Below are positions 6,001-8,052 of a stretch of DNA of 8,052 bases, in pieces. Numbering within the stretch: the first letter of the stretch is position 1; each line of letters starts with the position of its first letter. The notes beneath the pieces were generated by a model. It saw only the letters and a program-made list of their open reading frames with translations. It did no database searches and was not told the origin of the DNA. The stretch spans positions 1-8,052 of the forward strand of contig NZ_CALHGG010000002.1 in assembly GCF_938029845.1 (NCBI RefSeq), given 5' to 3'. Made by a program: the position numbers and the translations under genes. This DNA is from an uncultured Capnocytophaga sp. (lineage in GTDB: Bacteria; Bacteroidota; Bacteroidia; Flavobacteriales; Flavobacteriaceae).

Positions 6001-6073
6001 GGTATCTATTTAGCTACATACTAATTGACTTTGGGAAACGGGAGAACCCTCTACAATTCTTTCCATTAATTTG
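6000..6073 (-). mobile_element. IS1595-family 3' end fragment (74 bp)
   Basis: The tip reads GAGGTATCTATTTAGC (one base different from the copy at 623) and encodes on the minus strand the last transposase residues LMERIVEGSPVSQSQLVCS with stop at 6010-6012. Similarity to the other copies ends at about 6073 within the 3' end of the membrane protein gene, which uses IS sequence for its last residues and stop codon. The rest of the element is absent, so this is a deletion remnant. Confidence 0.8.
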
Positions 6074-6626
6074 AGCTTTTATTCTGTCTTAATTTCCTTA
6101 CAACCCATACCAAAAATAGTACAATCATCACACTGAAAGTCATCATCCCGCTAATGTTTTTTAGAAATGTGCAGACACTCCCCAATTGAACAAGCGTAGG
6201 GGACAACTCAGGATAACTTTTGAGAGTAATGAAGATAATGATATTCTCAGAATAATCAAAAAAACTGGTAATCAATGGTAAATAACACAAACCTTTTAAC
6301 CATTTATTTTGTATGGAGAGTTGTTGTAATAGCCTGATGATAATCCAAGTATAAGTCACTGCAAAAAGCCCTGGATAAAATATATCAAAAAATAACTGAG
6401 GAAAAAGATAGTAACTTCGCCCCTCACTTCCTAAGGCTGTATATAGTGCTTGCACCTCTTCCAAAGTATAGCCGCCTGACCTAATATCCAATATAGGTAA
6501 GCCTTGCGAAAGTTTTTGCAAATGAGGGATACTCATAAAAATCATTAATGAATAAAGCAAATTAGCTACAATAAATATTATCCATATCTGGCGATTATTC
6601 TTATTTCCAAATAAAAATTTATTCAT
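6066..6626 (-). CDS. Four-helix integral membrane protein, C-terminus trimmed by an IS
   Basis: A 186-residue protein with predicted membrane helices at about 13-32, 80-100, 112-134 and 158-177. Marked motifs are LPILDIRSGGYTLEEV (43-58), GSEGRSYYLFPQLFFDIFYP (66-85) and FDYSEN (123-128). I associate this pattern with an uncharacterised conserved membrane family of Bacteroidota; no function is known to me. The final Ser-Asn-stop lies inside an IS fragment (6000-6073), so the native C-terminus was probably replaced, although all four helices remain. The start is 28 bases from the tip of the deleted IS at 6654-7002, which has probably displaced the native promoter; no TAnnTTTG box is seen in the gap. 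Confidence 0.8.
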   Translation of the reverse strand: MNKFLFGNKNNRQIWIIFIVANLLYSLMIFMSIPHLQKLSQGLPILDIRSGGYTLEEVQALYTALGSEGRSYYLFPQLFFDIFYPGLFAVTYTWIIIRLLQQLSIQNKWLKGLCYLPLITSFFDYSENIIIFITLKSYPELSPTLVQLGSVCTFLKNISGMMTFSVMIVLFLVWVVRKLRQNKSSN

Positions 6627-6666
6627 ATATCTATTATTTTATTAAATTATTTATTGAGGTGTCAAG

Positions 6667-6951
6667 TTAAGGGCATATTAACAGAGGTTGGAAAATAGGT
6701 TCTCTTTCAAGCATTCTTTTCATTAATTTGTTAAAGATAGTCTCTTTGCTCTGTGAGCGATTGATTCTAAAACTATACTCAGCTAAATAGCGGTCTATAT
6801 TAAACTCTGAAACCCAAGAATATATACCTCGTAATTTGCGACAGCAATATCCATCTTCCCACTTTAAAGAAGCTAGCTATTCTTCGCAATCTAAGTCTGT
6901 TTTAAAGCGTTCAGTAAACTCTAAGAGGCTTTGTCCCTTAAATAATTCCAT
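6667..6951 (-). pseudogene. Deleted IS1595-family transposase: N-terminus joined in frame to C-terminus
   Basis: The frame from ATG 6951 reads MELFKGQSLLEFTERF, KTDLDCEE, amber TAG at codon 25 (6879-6877), LASLKWEDGYCCRKL, then directly RGIYSWVSEFNIDRYLAEYS and the tail FNKLMKRMLEREPIFQPLLICP, stop at 6667. The junction lies near 6832, in frame, inside the zinc ribbon (only C-C of the first knuckle remains). All DDE catalytic residues are deleted, so the product could not transpose. Apart from the amber the frame is open for 94 codons. Confidence 0.8.
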
Positions 6952-6972
6952 AATACATTAATTTTCAGAGTG

Positions 6973-6980
6973 CAAATATA
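6973..6980 (-). promoter_or_regulatory. Transposase promoter -7 box in the deleted IS
   Basis: TATATTTG on the minus strand, 21 bases before the transposase ATG, matching the Bacteroidota -7 consensus. It could supply transcription toward the membrane protein gene 6066-6626, which lacks its own visible promoter. Confidence 0.45.
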
Positions 6981-7040
6981 TGAAATTATTTTAACACCTC
7001 AATTAGTTTCTTACAAAAATACAATATTTAGCAACAAAAA

Positions 7041-7316
7041 TCAAGGGATTGTGCGGTTAACTAGTTGCTCACTCTCCTGAAAGCCTATGCGAATCGCCTC
7101 ACGCTGAGGAAGAGTCAAGCAGAGGAACTGACGTACATAGGTAGGGCTATGTACCAATATAAGCTGCTCAAAAGAAGCTGGTTCTGGAGTGAAAAAATCA
7201 GTAGGTTCCGCAATCCCTTCCCATAACAAAGCCTCATATAAGAGGGCATACTTCTCCATTGGGAAGCGATGATTCTGGGGAACAGGATCTGTATAGATAG
7301 GGTCAAAAGCAATCAT
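7041..7316 (-). pseudogene. Histone deacetylase/AcuC-family gene, N-terminal fragment
   Basis: The 91 residues begin MIAFDPIYTDPVPQNHRFPM and include EKYALLYEALLWEGI, LILVHSPTYVRQFLCLTLPQ and REAIRIGFQES. This is the conserved opening of HDAC/AcuC-like Zn-dependent deacetylases (FDPxYxHP-x-NHRFPMEKY). The family is usually around 300 residues, so the catalytic His pair, Asp/His Zn ligands and Tyr are all missing. The frame stops at 7041, about 40 bases before the deleted IS. A frame start is possible at TTG 7322, but the ATG at 7316 fits the family start. The terminator for the preceding gene ends 5 bases upstream, so this gene was independently expressed. Confidence 0.8.
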
Positions 7317-7320
7317 TGGC

Positions 7321-7362
7321 AAAAGAAAAATGAGTTAGTAAGAGATGCCCCACTAACTCATT
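7321..7362 (-). terminator. Rho-independent terminator after the DUF805 gene
   Basis: A perfect 11-bp inverted repeat, AATGAGTTAGT (7329-7339) and ACTAACTCATT (7352-7362), with a 12-base loop. On the minus strand it is followed by TTTTTCTTTT (7330-7321). It starts 24 bases after the DUF805 stop codon and ends 5 bases before the ATG of the truncated deacetylase gene. No T-run is present on the plus strand, so it acts leftward. Confidence 0.8.
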
Positions 7363-7385
7363 AATACATTTTAAATATCTATGGA

Positions 7386-7739
7386 TTACTCTCCAGCTTT
7401 AGGATCTGGTCCATATTGATTTTCTCTGCGTTCTCCTTCAGTACAACAAAGGATTAGGTTGTAGATAGGGATGAAAATATACCACCAATCTTTTCCTACA
7501 TCGTGCATACGACGTACTGCTACAGCAATGCTAGGAATTAAGCTTGCAAGCGCATAAAGAATTGCAACAATAGCAAAGATAATCCCTCCATTTTCTCCTA
7601 GGACCATAGCTACTACCTGAAGACCATAGGCGATAAGAAAGTTAAAAAGGAAGAACATCCAATACTCTTTTCTGCGGGCTCTCCCATTGAAATTAGCGAA
7701 GTTTTTGGTAAAAACCTCAATAAAGTACTTTTGAAACAT
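7386..7739 (-). CDS. DUF805 family inner membrane protein
   Basis: A 117-residue protein with the hallmarks of DUF805 (YhaH/YhaI-like): FNGRARRKEYW at 17-27 before the first helix, RRMHDVGKDWW at 76-86, and the C-terminal GERRENQYGPDP at 102-113. Three membrane helices at about 26-47, 51-72 and 84-99. Length is normal for the family and the gene looks intact. The molecular role of DUF805 is not known. It has its own promoter (7830-7861) and a strong terminator (7321-7362), so it is a single-gene transcript, and it is probably part of the older chromosomal background together with the deacetylase fragment. Confidence 0.92.
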   Translation of the reverse strand: MFQKYFIEVFTKNFANFNGRARRKEYWMFFLFNFLIAYGLQVVAMVLGENGGIIFAIVAILYALASLIPSIAVAVRRMHDVGKDWWYIFIPIYNLILCCTEGERRENQYGPDPKAGE

Positions 7740-7752
7740 ACTACAAATAAAT

Positions 7753-7777
7753 TTAATTATTAACTGTTAATTATTAA
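7753..7777. repeat. Two direct copies of TTAATTATTAA in the DUF805 leader
   Basis: TTAATTATTAA occurs at 7753-7763 and again at 7767-7777, separated by CTG, a 14-base period. It lies 14-38 bases before the DUF805 start codon, within the untranslated leader. It could be a protein or RNA binding site, or chance in AT-rich sequence. Confidence 0.4.
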
Positions 7778-7795
7778 AGATTTTCTTATGAAAAA

Positions 7796-7830
7796 CCCTT
7801 TTTTATTCAAGGGCTCCCTAATCAGGGAGC
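7796..7830 (-). promoter_or_regulatory. Paired hairpins at the 5' end of the DUF805 leader
   Basis: A 7-bp perfect stem (GCTCCCT 7813-7819, AGGGAGC 7824-7830, 4-base loop) is followed on the minus strand by a weaker 5-bp stem (CCCTT/AAGGG, 7796-7800 and 7809-7813) and then TTTTTC (7795-7790). The two share one base, so they would compete. The promoter predicts a transcription start inside the first stem, so this may be a start-site structure, a weak attenuator, or the remains of an upstream gene's terminator. Confidence 0.4.
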
Positions 7831-7861
7831 AAAATTAATAAAAATAAATGAATGAAACAAA
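7830..7861 (-). promoter_or_regulatory. Bacteroidota-type promoter of the DUF805 gene
   Basis: On the minus strand a TTTG -33 box (7861-7858) is followed after 20 bases by TAATTTTG (7837-7830), matching the consensus TAnnTTTG -7 box with the usual spacing. It lies about 90 bases upstream of the DUF805 ATG. This is the best promoter match in the window. Confidence 0.65.
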
Positions 7862-7997
7862 CTTTTTTATGATTTAATAACCAACACTACAATCCCAAAC
7901 ATAACTTTTGCTCATAGAAAGCAAAATTATCCTGATTTCACTTCTATATACACCTCTACAATAAAAACTTAAAAAACAAAGAAAATTAATCTTATTC

Positions 7998-8052
7998 AGG
8001 TGTCTATTTAGCTACATACTAATTGACTTTGGGAAACGGGAGAACCCTCTAC
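7998..8052 (-). mobile_element. IS1595-family element, 3' outer end (runs off the right edge)
   Basis: The tip AGGTGTCTATTTAGC and the following bases are almost identical to those at 623 and 6000. On the minus strand the fragment encodes the transposase end VEGSPVSQSQLVCS with stop at 8008-8010. The element continues beyond the window, so it may be complete. The 157 bases between this tip and the DUF805 promoter (7862-7997) show no gene. Confidence 0.8.

Larger units (their letters stand above)
6654..7002 (-). mobile_element. Internally deleted IS1595-family element (about 346 bp)
   Basis: Both tips are present as inverted repeats: TTGAGGTGTCAAGTTAA on the left, and a right end whose minus strand reads TTGAGGTGTTAAAATAA. 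Inside are the -7 box TATATTTG (6973-6980), the transposase start (6951) and its end (6667), joined by a deletion that removes the catalytic core. The size and two intact ends are those of a non-autonomous, MITE-like derivative. The left tip and C-terminal codons differ from the other 3' ends in the window, so it belongs to a second subtype. No convincing 8-bp target duplication was found in the flanks. Confidence 0.8.

Noticed and set aside
6640..7015. Target-site duplication around the deleted IS
   Set aside because: The flanks (AATTATTTATT on the left, AATTAGTTTC on the right) are similar only when shifted by three bases, which is expected by chance in AT-rich sequence.
7115..7312. Second minus-strand frame of 65 codons
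   Set aside because: It is an alternative frame of the deacetylase fragment, which has clear family similarity in the other frame.
7317..7322. TTG start for the deacetylase fragment
   Set aside because: The ATG at 7316 starts exactly at the conserved beginning of the family.
1..8052. CRISPR array, tRNA or rRNA
   Set aside because: The only repeats are IS pieces and short leader repeats; no regularly spaced repeats or recognisable structural RNA sequence was seen.

Overview
The window is AT-rich (most genes look well below 35% GC) and nearly every gene lies on the minus strand. Several features point to the Bacteroidota, most likely a flavobacterium; Capnocytophaga is a guess from overall style, not demonstrated. 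These features are -7 boxes of the TAnnTTTG type, absence of strong Shine-Dalgarno sites, many short lipoproteins with a lipobox ending in Cys, and IS1595-type transposase remnants. There are no rRNA, tRNA or CRISPR features and no housekeeping operon, so this is an accessory region.

Layout, read from right to left in the direction of transcription. The outer end of an IS1595-family element enters at 7998-8052. A DUF805 membrane protein gene (7386-7739) follows, with a good Bacteroidota-type promoter (7830-7861) and a hairpin terminator (7321-7362). Next is the N-terminal third of a histone-deacetylase/AcuC-like gene (7041-7316), cut short. A 346-bp internally deleted IS1595 element (about 6654-7002) comes next, then a four-helix membrane protein gene (6066-6626) whose last codons are supplied by another IS end fragment (6000-6073). 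Between 6000 and 4120 lie a frameshifted gene tail (5528-6000), a lipoprotein (5098-5517), a second gene tail (4947-5123) and a second lipoprotein (4130-4942). A 5'-end IS remnant (about 3958-4120) separates these from a third gene tail (3789-3960), an SH3-domain exported protein (2905-3807), a very AT-rich lipoprotein (2391-2855) and a lipoprotein with an Asp-box repeat (1306-2340). A more GC-rich gene fragment of foreign character lies on the plus strand (about 958-1238) against a transposase C-terminal remnant (623-955). A fourth gene tail (527-621) precedes a lipoprotein (67-522), and another IS 5' end occupies 1-60.

The main theme is a recurring unit: a headless C-terminal gene fragment that stops within a few bases of, or overlaps, the start of a small exported protein or lipoprotein. 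It occurs four times, and the units are separated by same-orientation pieces of one IS1595 family. The simplest reading is a decaying array of effector tails with retained downstream partners (orphan immunity-like lipoproteins), reshuffled by IS activity and by recombination between IS copies. The effector/immunity assignment is inference from layout; none of the tails or lipoproteins could be assigned a biochemical function from sequence alone.
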